From: Lentimicrobiaceae bacterium
GTDB lineage: Bacteria > Bacteroidota > Bacteroidia > Bacteroidales > WCHB1-69
Reading direction: 5' to 3'
Assembly: GCA_009787485.1 (NCBI GenBank)
Contig: WQWP01000004.1
Span: 1-34,002, forward strand
Length of the DNA: 34,002 nucleotides
The position numbers were made by a program, and so were the translations under genes. Every line of letters starts with the position of its first letter. The first letter of the stretch is position 1. Shown in pieces: positions 9,503 to 18,469 of this stretch. The notes beneath the pieces were generated by a model. The model did not search any database. It was not told the DNA's origin and saw only the letters and a program-made list of their open reading frames with translations.

Positions 9503-10756
9503 TTGTCTCAACGCGAAACCTTTCAAGACAGACCTGTTTACGCGCTTTCTGAAATTACGAAAAGCATAGAAAGTGTATTTAAAAAAAATTACAACCGCGC
9601 ATATTATATTAAAGCTGAAATACTTAAGCTTAATTATTATCCTCATTCCGGGCATTGCTACCCGGAGTTGGTGGAAAAAGAACATGGTAAAATAAAAGCG
9701 CAACTACGAGGTGTAATTTGGTCAACACAATTTCGCAATATTAATGAACGCTTTGTGGCCATTACCGGCGAGCCGCTAAAGGAAGATATTTCCATTTTAT
9801 GCCTGGCTACGATCGAGTTTAGCGCCCAACACGGATTAAACTTACAAATTCAAGATATTGAACCTACTTACACATTAGGAGAAATGGTGCGAAATAAACG
9901 CGAAGTGATAGAAAAATTGAAAAAAGAGCAGATTTTCTTGCAAAATAAGCAGAAAAAACTACCATTAGTACCAAAAAAAATTGCTATAATTTCTGTTGAA
10001 ACCAGCAAAGGTTACAGCGATTTTATGATAACGTTGAAACAAAACAATTGGCACTATCAATTTCAAACCACCTTATTTCCTTCTATTTTGCAAGGCGAGA
10101 AGGCGTTGATCTCCATGCCTTATCAGTTGTCGCAAATTGCTAAACGCCAGCAAGAATTTGATTGTGTGGTGATTGTGCGGGGCGGCGGCGGCGATGTTGG
10201 TATGAGTTGTTATGATGATTATGAGCTTGCCGCCGCCGTGGCTACTTTTCCTCTTCCGGTACTTACAGGAATTGGGCACTCTACCAACGAAACCGTAACA
10301 GATATGGTGGCATTTGCCAACAAAATTACACCCACCGAAGTGGCTTACTTTTTAATTCAGCAGTTCCAAAATTTTTCAGTCCAAATAGAAAATTATAGAG
10401 ATAAATTGGCAAAACAAGTGAAAGAATTATTACAAGAACAAGATATTTACTTTTCAAAAATTCATCAACAACTAATGCTGCTCATTGGAAAGTATAATCA
10501 TCAAAAAGAAAAAGAAATACAAAATTTATCACAGCGTTTTCAAAGCGCTGCAGTTCAATTTTTGCTAAAACAACAAAATGCGCTTCATCAATCGCAAACC
10601 AAAATCGAACTATTACATCCGGAAAACATTCTCAAACGCGGATACAGTATTACAATGAAAGATGGAAGGCCGGTTCGCAATGCTAAAGAGATAACCCAGG
10701 GAGAAATAATTAGGACAAAACTTTTGTACGGAGAAATAGAGAGTAAAGTATGTTAA
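9503..10756 (+). CDS. xseA: Exodeoxyribonuclease VII large subunit
   Basis: YALSEITKSIESVF..., VVIVRGGGGDVGMSCYDDYELAAAVATFPLPVLTGIGHSTNETVTDMVA, HPENILKRGYSI. Start in the track is TTG at 9503. Confidence 0.9.
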   Translation: MSQRETFQDRPVYALSEITKSIESVFKKNYNRAYYIKAEILKLNYYPHSGHCYPELVEKEHGKIKAQLRGVIWSTQFRNINERFVAITGEPLKEDISILCLATIEFSAQHGLNLQIQDIEPTYTLGEMVRNKREVIEKLKKEQIFLQNKQKKLPLVPKKIAIISVETSKGYSDFMITLKQNNWHYQFQTTLFPSILQGEKALISMPYQLSQIAKRQQEFDCVVIVRGGGGDVGMSCYDDYELAAAVATFPLPVLTGIGHSTNETVTDMVAFANKITPTEVAYFLIQQFQNFSVQIENYRDKLAKQVKELLQEQDIYFSKIHQQLMLLIGKYNHQKEKEIQNLSQRFQSAAVQFLLKQQNALHQSQTKIELLHPENILKRGYSITMKDGRPVRNAKEITQGEIIRTKLLYGEIESKVC

Positions 10757-10940
10757 ATACTAAAATTTCTCAAAAACAAAAAATCAGCCCTTTTAAGCCC
10801 CTTTCCCCCATTTTGGAACTCTATCATTAAAATTTTTTTTTCTGCAATCTAAAACAACATTTCTAAAACAATGAAAATCAATAAAATAATGAAAATCTGC
10901 GTAAATTTGCGTCATCTGTGCCATCAGCAGGCCAAAAACT

Positions 10941-12809
10941 CTATCCTTTCAAATACATCAACAAAATTGCAACATCCGCAGGATTAATTCCACTAATCCG
11001 CGAAGCCTGTCCTAAATTGTGCGGTTTTACATTTGTCAACTTTTCCCGCGCCTCAAGAGAAAGAGAAACGAAAGAGTGATAATCGAAATCAGCCGGAATT
11101 TTAACATTGTCAATTTTCGCCATCCTATCCGCCAACTCTTTTTCTTTAACAACATAGGGATCATATTTGATAGCAATTTCTACATTTTCTATTTCCTCTT
11201 CTTCCATATTGAGACGTTTAATTTCCCCTTTTACAGCAGCACTATTTTCAATAATCTCATTAAAAGCCACCTGAGGTCGAAGTAATAATTGGGCAATTTT
11301 TATAGGTTGCGATAAAAGAGGAGTTTCTATGGTTTCTAAGTATGAATTTATCTCGCAAGGTTTAATGTTTTCTTTAGTTAAAAATGATTCTAAATCAGAT
11401 TGTCGCTGGTATTTTTTTTCCAACCCTTTTATTCGTTCATCATCAATTAAACCCATTTGATGTCCTATGGGAGACAACCGGATATCTGCATTATCTTGGC
11501 GCAATAAAATCCGGTACTCTGCCCGAGAAGTAAACATTCGATAAGGATCTTGCACACCCTTTGTGGTGAGGTCATCAATAAGCACCCCGATGTAAGCATC
11601 TGAACGAGATAAAATAAGGGGTTCTAAGTTTTTGATAGCCCGGTGTGCATTAATACCGGCTAACAACCCCTGACAAGCAGCTTCTTCATACCCGGTAGTC
11701 CCGTTTAGCTGTCCTGCAATATAGAGATTGGGTAATTTTTTAGATTCCAAAGATGGATTTAATTCCAAAGGATCAAAATAGTCATACTCAATAGCATAAC
11801 CTGGTTTTAAAATATGTGCATGTTGCAAACCCGGAATATACTTTAACGCTTCGGCTTGTACCTCTTCCGGAAGAGATGAAGAAAATCCATTTAGATAATA
11901 TTCATGAGTATTTCTTCCCTCTGGTTCTAAAAAAAGTTGGTGTCTGTCCCTATCCGAAAAGCGATTAATTTTATCTTCTATGGAGGGGCAATAACGAGGT
12001 CCAACTCCTTTTATACGTCCTTGAAACATGGGAGATTTTTCAAATCCGGTTCGTAAAACGTCGTGCACTTGTTTACTGGTGTAAACAATCCAGCAACTCA
12101 ATTGGGATTGAAGTTTGGGCGTATTGGTAAAAGAGAATTTTGCCGGATTATCATCACCCTTTTGTTCTTCCATTACAGAAAAATCTATAGTGCGACCATC
12201 TAAGCGCACAGGAGTACCGGTTTTCAATTGTTTTACTGATAGCCCTAATGCAGCAAGGTTATCGGATAACATAGGAGAATTTGGCTCTCCCATTCTGCCT
12301 CCGAGAAAAGAAACCTCTCCAATATGAATCTTTCCGTTTAAAAATGTTCCATTAGTAAGAATAGTTATTTGAGCAAAAAAACTGTTTCCTTGTAACGTTC
12401 TTACGCCAGATATTTTATTATTTTCCACAATAACATCTACAACACAATCTTGGCACAACACCAAATTAGGTTGATTTTCCAAGAGTTGCTTCCAAAAGAT
12501 AGAAAAAGCATATTTATCGCTTTGTGCCCTTGGACTCCACATGGCAGGTCCTTTCGACCGGTTGAGCATTCGAAATTGGATCATAGTATAATCTGTAACA
12601 ATGCCGGACATTCCACCCAGAGCGTCAATTTCGCGTACCATTTGTCCTTTGGCAATACCGCCCATAGCGGGATTACATGACATTTGAGCTATTATAGAAA
12701 GATTGAGATTAATTAATAATACTTGAGAACCTAATTTTGCAGCAGCCACCGCTGCTTCGCAACCGGCATGTCCTGCTCCTACTACAATAATATCATATCT
12801 GTTTTTCAT
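10941..12809 (-). CDS. mnmG: tRNA uridine-5-carboxymethylaminomethyl modification enzyme MnmG/GidA
   Basis: [23 protein letters not shown]..., [37 protein letters not shown]. Confidence 0.97.
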   Translation of the reverse strand: MKNRYDIIVVGAGHAGCEAAVAAAKLGSQVLLINLNLSIIAQMSCNPAMGGIAKGQMVREIDALGGMSGIVTDYTMIQFRMLNRSKGPAMWSPRAQSDKYAFSIFWKQLLENQPNLVLCQDCVVDVIVENNKISGVRTLQGNSFFAQITILTNGTFLNGKIHIGEVSFLGGRMGEPNSPMLSDNLAALGLSVKQLKTGTPVRLDGRTIDFSVMEEQKGDDNPAKFSFTNTPKLQSQLSCWIVYTSKQVHDVLRTGFEKSPMFQGRIKGVGPRYCPSIEDKINRFSDRDRHQLFLEPEGRNTHEYYLNGFSSSLPEEVQAEALKYIPGLQHAHILKPGYAIEYDYFDPLELNPSLESKKLPNLYIAGQLNGTTGYEEAACQGLLAGINAHRAIKNLEPLILSRSDAYIGVLIDDLTTKGVQDPYRMFTSRAEYRILLRQDNADIRLSPIGHQMGLIDDERIKGLEKKYQRQSDLESFLTKENIKPCEINSYLETIETPLLSQPIKIAQLLLRPQVAFNEIIENSAAVKGEIKRLNMEEEEIENVEIAIKYDPYVVKEKELADRMAKIDNVKIPADFDYHSFVSLSLEAREKLTNVKPHNLGQASRISGINPADVAILLMYLKG

Positions 12810-12825
12810 TGTTCCACGTGAAACA
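12810..12825. promoter_or_regulatory. parS-like ParB binding site (TGTTCCACGTGAAACA)
   Basis: 16-mer read directly; equals the classic bacterial parS consensus TGTTNCACGTGAAACA. Lies directly 5' of the mnmG ATG (cat at 12807-12809). Confidence 0.8.
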
Positions 12826-12846
12826 TTTTCATAATAACTTGTTTAT

Positions 12847-13272
12847 TTAATAATTATAAGAAGTATTGAATAACATTAAGGCCTCCTCTTCTTTTTGTTT
12901 CATTATTTGTTTATCGGCGTTTTTCGTATCTTTATATCCGCAAAGATGCAAAATCCCGTGTACCATTACTCTTCGCAATTCTTCTTCAAAAATACAATTA
13001 AAAGTTTCCGCATTTTCTTTTATGCGTTCAATAGAAATACAAATGTCACCATGTAAAAATTTCCCTTCCGAGTAATCGAATGTGATAACATCTGTAAACG
13101 AATCATGATTCAGGTATTGTTTGTTGAGGGTTAAAAGTTGTTCATCATTATAAAAAATAATATTTACCTCTCCTATTTTTTTGTTTTCTTGTTTTGCCAC
13201 AGCACCCAACCAATTTTTAACAGGTCTTTTGTGGGATAATTGAAATTGAATTTCGGAGAAAAAGAGAATCAT
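12847..13272 (-). CDS. ybeY: Endoribonuclease YbeY / rRNA maturation factor
   Basis: Small protein with LNKQYLNHDSFTDVITFDYSE and HGILHLCGYKD, matching UPF0054/YbeY motifs. Confidence 0.9.
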   Translation of the reverse strand: MILFFSEIQFQLSHKRPVKNWLGAVAKQENKKIGEVNIIFYNDEQLLTLNKQYLNHDSFTDVITFDYSEGKFLHGDICISIERIKENAETFNCIFEEELRRVMVHGILHLCGYKDTKNADKQIMKQKEEEALMLFNTSYNY

Positions 13273-13281
13273 AAATTCATT

Positions 13282-13734
13282 TTATATTGCATTTTCAGAG
13301 GCATACCACGCCGCAAAAGATTTTTCGGTTTCGTATAATCGTAATGAAAATAATTGCAAATGGGCAGGTAATATTTCTTTTATAATGGAAGCCAATTCAC
13401 AAATCATATTTTCGGTAGTGGGTTGAAAAGGCACCGAAATAATTTTCTCATAGTTATTTTTCAAAGCACAAAGCAGTACAGGGTCAGAATCTTGGTGTAT
13501 CATCAAAGCATGATCCCATACGGTAATGATTTCGTTTTCAATTAACTTTTTAAAATCGCTGAAATCTATGAGCATTCCTTTTCTGGGAGAAGCGTCATCA
13601 TTACAAGGAACCCCTTTCACAGTTACTTCCAACTTGTAAGTATGCCCATGTATATTTTTGCATTTTCCGTGATAATTTAACAAGACATGAGCCATATCAA
13701 AACTAAAAATACGGGTTAAACGTAAAATAGCCAT
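13282..13734 (-). CDS. queD: 6-carboxytetrahydropterin synthase family protein
   Basis: FSFDMAHVLLNYHGKCKNIHGHTYKLEVTV...GMLIDFSDFK...WDHALM: QueD/PTPS motifs. Confidence 0.88.
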   Translation of the reverse strand: MAILRLTRIFSFDMAHVLLNYHGKCKNIHGHTYKLEVTVKGVPCNDDASPRKGMLIDFSDFKKLIENEIITVWDHALMIHQDSDPVLLCALKNNYEKIISVPFQPTTENMICELASIIKEILPAHLQLFSLRLYETEKSFAAWYASENAI

Positions 13735-13990
13735 ACAATTATTATTTTTGGCAAAGAAACATCAATTTTTTAAACAAACAAAAAAGACGCCCATTTTCAC
13801 ATTGAAAATTAATGAAAAACAAGCAAAATAGAAGGTGCTTTTATGTACGTAGTGTTTTGAAGCCCGTAAAATTTTGCTGTAAAATATTATTCATTATAAA
13901 TAATATTTATTTTTGTGGCAAATTTGGTACTTAGAATAATTTAAAAAACTCATATTAATTTGCTCAAAATAAAACCAATAACGTGAAACA

Positions 13991-15115
13991 ATGAAATATT
14001 ACATTATTGCCGGTGAAGCCTCAGGCGATTTATTGGGTTCTTATTTAATGAAATCCATAAAAAAGCTGGATGCCTCTGCCAATTTCCGTTGCTGGGGCGG
14101 CGATTTGATGGAAGCACACGGCGGAAAAATTATCAAGCATTACAAAGAGCTTGCTTTCATGGGGTTTTGGGAAGTGATGAAAAATTTGCGTACTATCCTT
14201 AATAATATTAAGATTTGTAAAGCAGATATACTACATTGTAAACCCGATGTGCTTCTCTTAATTGATTACCCCGGATTTAACATGCGTATTGCAGAATTTG
14301 CTAAAAAACAGAATATTAGAGTCGTATATTATGTGTCTCCGCAAATTTGGGCATGGAAGAAAAATCGTGTGCACAAAATTAAACGTGATGTGGATACACT
14401 AATTTCCATTTTGCCTTTTGAAAAAGATTTTTTTGCCCAATACAATTATGAAACCCATTATGTTGGACACCCTTTGTTGGACATCATTACCGATGCAATG
14501 AAAAACGATGATTGGAAAATCTTTAAAGAAAATTATCATTTAGATGACCGTCCGGTTATTGCTGTTTTACCTGGAAGTCGCCGGCAGGAACTTAAAAAAA
14601 TGCTTCCGGTTATGGTGCAAATGGCAGAGTATTTCCCTGAATATCAATTTGTAATGTCGAAAGTAAAATGGCAGCCGCTCTCATTATATCAATCTTATAT
14701 AAAAAACTATCCCATCATTTTAGTAGAAGGAAACACTTATTCGTTGTTGCATCACGCAAAAGCGGCGATGGTAACTTCCGGCACGGCAACTTTAGAAACT
14801 GCATTGTGGAATGTGCCGCAAGTGGTGTGCTATAAAGGTAGTTTTCTTTCATATCTCATAGCCAAAATAGTCGTAGGTAAACATTTGAAATACATTTCGT
14901 TAGTAAATCTTATTTTGAACAAACCTGCCGTAACGGAGTTAATTCAACATGAATGCAATCCAAAAAAATTAAAAAATAAACTTGCAAAAATTGTAAATGA
15001 TGATGTTATTATTAATACAATACAAAACGATTATAAACAATTGCAACATATTTTAGGCGATGCCGGCGCTTCCGATAAAGCGGCAAAATTAATTGTAAAC
15101 CATGACATTAGATAA
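13991..15115 (+). CDS. lpxB: Lipid-A-disaccharide synthase
   Basis: MKYYIIAGEASGDLLGSYLM..., YVSPQIWAWKKNRVHKIKRDVD, VLPGSRRQELKKMLP, SGTATLETAL. Confidence 0.95.
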   Translation: MKYYIIAGEASGDLLGSYLMKSIKKLDASANFRCWGGDLMEAHGGKIIKHYKELAFMGFWEVMKNLRTILNNIKICKADILHCKPDVLLLIDYPGFNMRIAEFAKKQNIRVVYYVSPQIWAWKKNRVHKIKRDVDTLISILPFEKDFFAQYNYETHYVGHPLLDIITDAMKNDDWKIFKENYHLDDRPVIAVLPGSRRQELKKMLPVMVQMAEYFPEYQFVMSKVKWQPLSLYQSYIKNYPIILVEGNTYSLLHHAKAAMVTSGTATLETALWNVPQVVCYKGSFLSYLIAKIVVGKHLKYISLVNLILNKPAVTELIQHECNPKKLKNKLAKIVNDDVIINTIQNDYKQLQHILGDAGASDKAAKLIVNHDIR

Positions 15116-16616
15116 AATCAACACCATTTATTTCCTGGGAATCGGCGGCATAGGCATGAGCGCCCTGGCGCGTTTTTTCTTGCTTCAAGGGAAACAGGTT
15201 TACGGATACGATCTTATGTTCACAGAAATTACCTCGCAGTTAATTACAGAAGGCGCGTACATTCATTTCGAGGAAGATATAACTCAAATACCGGCGCAAA
15301 TAGATATGGTGATTTACACGCCGGCAATTCCGGAAGAACATGAAGAATATCAGTATTTTATTAAACATAAAATCCCTTTATTAAAACGTTCCGAAATTTT
15401 GGGAATCCTTTGCAGTTGTTATCCCACCATTGCCGTTTCCGGAACGCATGGGAAAACGACGACCACGGCGATCGTTACGCAGATCTTAGGAGAAAAGGAA
15501 CAAAGGAGAAAGGAGAAGGGAGAAATATTCCCTTCAAATTTTGAAGGGGTGCCCGAGGGGCGGGGTAGTTTATATAAAAATAAAATCCTCAGTTTCATCG
15601 GCGGCATCTCCAAAAACCTCAACAGCAACTTCCTTTGCGAGCCCGATTTTAACACCATAATAGTAGAAGCCGACGAATTCGACCGTTCATTTTTAACATT
15701 ACGCCCCCAAGTAGCCATCATCACCTCCATAGATGCCGATCATTTAGATGTTTACAAATCTCACGAGCAATTAAAAGAGTCGTTTCAATTATTTGCTAAC
15801 CAGATACAACCGAGTGGCACTTTGGTTATTTATGATGAGATTGCGGATGAGATTGTGCATCCGAATAAAGTTACCTATGGGTTTTCGGAAGGGGCGCGGT
15901 ATCGGGTATGGAATATTCGGTATGGGGTGGCGAATATGGAATTTGATTTAGTATATAAACCACCCCGCCCTTCGGGCACCCCTTCAAATTTTGAAGGAAA
16001 TATTATTGCTCGTCATTCCGAGCGTAGCGAGGAATCTCGTTCCATGTCGCTCACCATAAACCTCCCCGGCAAACACAACGTGCTGAACGCCGTGGCTGCA
16101 CTTGCTGCGTGTATAGAATTTTTATCCTGGAAGGAAATAGTTGTGGATATTTATTCATTAATAACCTCAGTAGCAAGTTTTACCGGCGTAAAACGCCGTT
16201 TTGACATCCGCATTCAACGCGATGATTTGGTGTATATTGATGATTACGCGCATCATCCGGAGGAGATTCGGGCGTTTTTAGAGGCGGTTAAAAAAAGTTA
16301 TCCTGCCAAAAAAATTACCGGTATTTTTCAGCCGCATTTGTATTCACGAACAAGAGATTTTATTCGGGAGTTTGCAGATGCTTTGGAGGTTTTAGATGAA
16401 GTTATTTTGTTGGATATTTATCCGGCAAGGGAAAAACCGATAGAGGGAATTACGTCTGATTATTTATTGTTGTTCATAAAAAATGAAAATAAAAAACTCC
16501 TTAAAAAAGAGGAGCTTGTGCCTTATTTGCAACAAAACAAGCCGGAGGTTTTGGTTACGATGGGCGCCGGGGATATTGACAAAATGGTGGGTGTTTTAGA
16601 AACCACTTTTTGTTAG
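15102..16616 (+). CDS. murC: UDP-N-acetylmuramate--L-alanine ligase, with in-frame repeat-derived insertions
   Basis: YFLGIGGIGMSALARFF, VSGTHGKTTTTAIV, GGISKNLNSNF, VEADEFDRSFL, DADHLDVY, GVKRRFDIRI, DDYAHHPEEI. Contains unusual insertions at ~15488-15582 and ~15956-16041. Confidence 0.95.
   Translation: MTLDKINTIYFLGIGGIGMSALARFFLLQGKQVYGYDLMFTEITSQLITEGAYIHFEEDITQIPAQIDMVIYTPAIPEEHEEYQYFIKHKIPLLKRSEILGILCSCYPTIAVSGTHGKTTTTAIVTQILGEKEQRRKEKGEIFPSNFEGVPEGRGSLYKNKILSFIGGISKNLNSNFLCEPDFNTIIVEADEFDRSFLTLRPQVAIITSIDADHLDVYKSHEQLKESFQLFANQIQPSGTLVIYDEIADEIVHPNKVTYGFSEGARYRVWNIRYGVANMEFDLVYKPPRPSGTPSNFEGNIIARHSERSEESRSMSLTINLPGKHNVLNAVAALAACIEFLSWKEIVVDIYSLITSVASFTGVKRRFDIRIQRDDLVYIDDYAHHPEEIRAFLEAVKKSYPAKKITGIFQPHLYSRTRDFIREFADALEVLDEVILLDIYPAREKPIEGITSDYLLLFIKNENKKLLKKEELVPYLQQNKPEVLVTMGAGDIDKMVGVLETTFC
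15524..15575 (-). repeat. ~52-nt palindromic repeat, copy 1 (minus orientation), inside murC
   Basis: aatattcccttcaaattttgaaggggtgcccgaggggcggggtagtttatat. Its reverse complement matches 15953-16004 with about 4 differences. Confidence 0.9.
15953..16004 (+). repeat. ~52-nt palindromic repeat, copy 2 (plus orientation), inside murC
   Basis: atataaaccaccccgcccttcgggcaccccttcaaattttgaaggaaatatt. Internal hairpins gccc-ttc-gggc and ccttcaaa/tttgaagg. Confidence 0.9.
16011..16039 (+). repeat. 'HSERSEES'-type palindromic repeat inside murC
   Basis: cgtcattccgagcgtagcgaggaatctcg, translated RHSERSEESR in the murC frame; attcc...ggaat hairpin. Confidence 0.75.
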
Positions 16617-16658
16617 AGATTCATTACAAAATATTTTTGAAAAAAAGGTGATTTTTTT

Positions 16659-16697
16659 CTTCCGTCCATTTCATTAAACGGAAGTTCTACTTTTTTA
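16659..16697 (+). terminator. Candidate rho-independent terminator after murC
   Basis: cttccgt (16659-16665) pairs acggaag (16678-16684), followed by ttctacttttttac; the T tract is offset. Confidence 0.35.
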
Positions 16698-16747
16698 CGC
16701 CCAAGTTATGAACGAAAATATTAGTATTTATTAAAATCAAATTTATT

Positions 16748-17275
16748 ATGAAAAAACTTATCTTTTTTTCTTTTTTGGGCGCGCTCTTTATGGGATTGAA
16801 TGCGCAATTTAATCCGGGAGCTCTTTCCGAGTCTTGGAGCACTACAGGAAATGCCGGTACTACAAGTTCTAATTTTTTGGGTACTACCGATGAATCTGAT
16901 CTTCTTTTTGTAACAAACAATACATTGCGTATGATACTGAGAAAAGATGCAACTTGTCTCGGTAGCAATGCTATTGAACATTCAAATAGTGAGATTATTA
17001 AAACAAATATGAATATGAATATCATTAAAAATAATGCAAACATTCAAGAGTTTACAATATACCCTAATCCTAATGATGGAACTTTTTCTATTAAATTATT
17101 CAACGAGATTAATGAATTGCTTAAAATTACAATTACAGATATCAGAGGTACAATAATTTATAATACAGCTGCGTTTACAGAGCAGATTCAACTCCCTAAC
17201 CCTCCCGCCGGTATTTACATTATCTCATTAATTTTTAAAGATAAAATCTTAACATCAAAATTTGCAGTATTATGA
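16748..17275 (+). CDS. Small T9SS (type A sorting domain) secreted protein
   Basis: Signal peptide MKKLIFFSFLGALFMGLNAQF; SWSTTGNAGTTSSNFLGTTDESDLLFVTNNTLRM module; C-terminal FTIYPNPNDGTFSIKL...PAGIYIISLIFKDKILTSKFAVL. Confidence 0.8.
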   Translation: MKKLIFFSFLGALFMGLNAQFNPGALSESWSTTGNAGTTSSNFLGTTDESDLLFVTNNTLRMILRKDATCLGSNAIEHSNSEIIKTNMNMNIIKNNANIQEFTIYPNPNDGTFSIKLFNEINELLKITITDIRGTIIYNTAAFTEQIQLPNPPAGIYIISLIFKDKILTSKFAVL

Positions 17276-17784
17276 ACAACATAAGACATTATCTGTTTTA
17301 TTCAATATTAGCACTAATATTTTTTACTTTAATATCTTGTGATGCGCTTGGTATCAGGCATTGTAGAAATATGCCGAAACAAATAGAAGGCGGCACAGGA
17401 GAAATAATATCTAACGCAATGATCCGGCATCCGGCATTCATAGCTTCTAAGGGTAGTTCCAATGAAGGAGTAATCATAACTTCCGATTCTTTAAATGGTT
17501 CTAATTTAGTAGTAAGTTTTGACAACGGAATAACCTATAATCCTATTGATTTTTCTCAATACACTTTGTTAGGAAAATATGCTGAGGGACAAAGTATGGC
17601 GTTTTTTGATAGAAACGTAACAAAAGATGCTAAAAAAAAGAAATACATTTATACAATCAGAGTTATTTTTTGTGGTGATTTTCTGGACACTCGTGCAAGT
17701 ATGAATTGGGTATTGGTTCCAAAAATAGAAGATGATTTTTCTGTTGAGTTTGTTATAGAACACAAAGAGTGGACACGAAAATAA
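17272..17784 (+). CDS. Hypothetical lipoprotein
   Basis: Lipobox-like ...LIFFTLISCDA; 4-nt overlap with the upstream gene. Confidence 0.6.
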   Translation: MNNIRHYLFYSILALIFFTLISCDALGIRHCRNMPKQIEGGTGEIISNAMIRHPAFIASKGSSNEGVIITSDSLNGSNLVVSFDNGITYNPIDFSQYTLLGKYAEGQSMAFFDRNVTKDAKKKKYIYTIRVIFCGDFLDTRASMNWVLVPKIEDDFSVEFVIEHKEWTRK

Positions 17785-17813
17785 AAATAGAGTAATTGCA
17801 TAAAATTGAAAAC

Positions 17814-18380
17814 ATGAAGAAAACATCACTTTTAATTATTATTTTGTTTGCAATTTACGCAGTGAGCATGGCACAACCAAGAGCTATCGGCGGACGCTTA
17901 GGCTGGACTATTGCTCCCTCCTATCAGCATCAGATTGGTGAAAAAAAGATGATTCAGGCAGATGTAGATTTTATTGGCTACGCTTTGTGGGGAGTGCAGG
18001 GTACTGTAACTTTTAATTGGTTAATCCCACTTGTTTCTGTGAATGCAGGTAGTTTGAATTTATATCCGGGTGTTGGCATTGGCGGTGGCTGTGATTGGGG
18101 TTGGGGGGGCTCCGGACTTGTTGACTGGCTTCAAGGTTCAAAACACCCATGGTTTATTTGTGGCTTTGTAGGCATTGCCGGAATGATAGGTTTAGAGTGG
18201 AATTTTAATTTTCCCCTACAACTTTCTATAGAATATCGCCCGCTAATCGGTCCTCAGTTTTTTAAAAACGGACGCTATTATTTATATGAAAACAAAAGTG
18301 TTGGCGTTGACTTTTACCATCGTGGATTATGGACAAGCGCAATTGCTGTTGGGGTAAGATATAAATTCGGTGGGAAATAG
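17814..18380 (+). CDS. Hypothetical outer-membrane/beta-barrel protein
   Basis: Signal peptide MKKTSLLIIILFAIYAVSMAQ, barrel-like C-terminus AIAVGVRYKFGGK. ATG at 17814 preferred over track start 17796. Confidence 0.6.
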   Translation: MKKTSLLIIILFAIYAVSMAQPRAIGGRLGWTIAPSYQHQIGEKKMIQADVDFIGYALWGVQGTVTFNWLIPLVSVNAGSLNLYPGVGIGGGCDWGWGGSGLVDWLQGSKHPWFICGFVGIAGMIGLEWNFNFPLQLSIEYRPLIGPQFFKNGRYYLYENKSVGVDFYHRGLWTSAIAVGVRYKFGGK

Positions 18381-18469
18381 CCAGCAATGGAGATATTAGT
18401 TTTCGCTCGGTGTTGCCGTAGTTTGTATATTAAAGCGGATATCAAGAATTATATCGTTATTAAAATAAA

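Noticed and set aside
9503-9505. xseA TTG start treated as evidence of truncation
   Set aside because: The protein begins close to where XseA OB-fold sequences usually begin (PVYALSEITKSIE...), so a TTG start is more likely than truncation.
13882-13908. 10-bp AT-only hairpin upstream of lpxB (aaatattatt-cattata-aataatattt)
   Set aside because: Real inverted repeat but entirely A/T apart from the loop; in such AT-rich DNA it is weak evidence of function.
15419-15730. Antisense ORF in murC containing RPSGTPSKFEGN
   Set aside because: Simply the other reading of the inverted palindromic element; no independent coding support.
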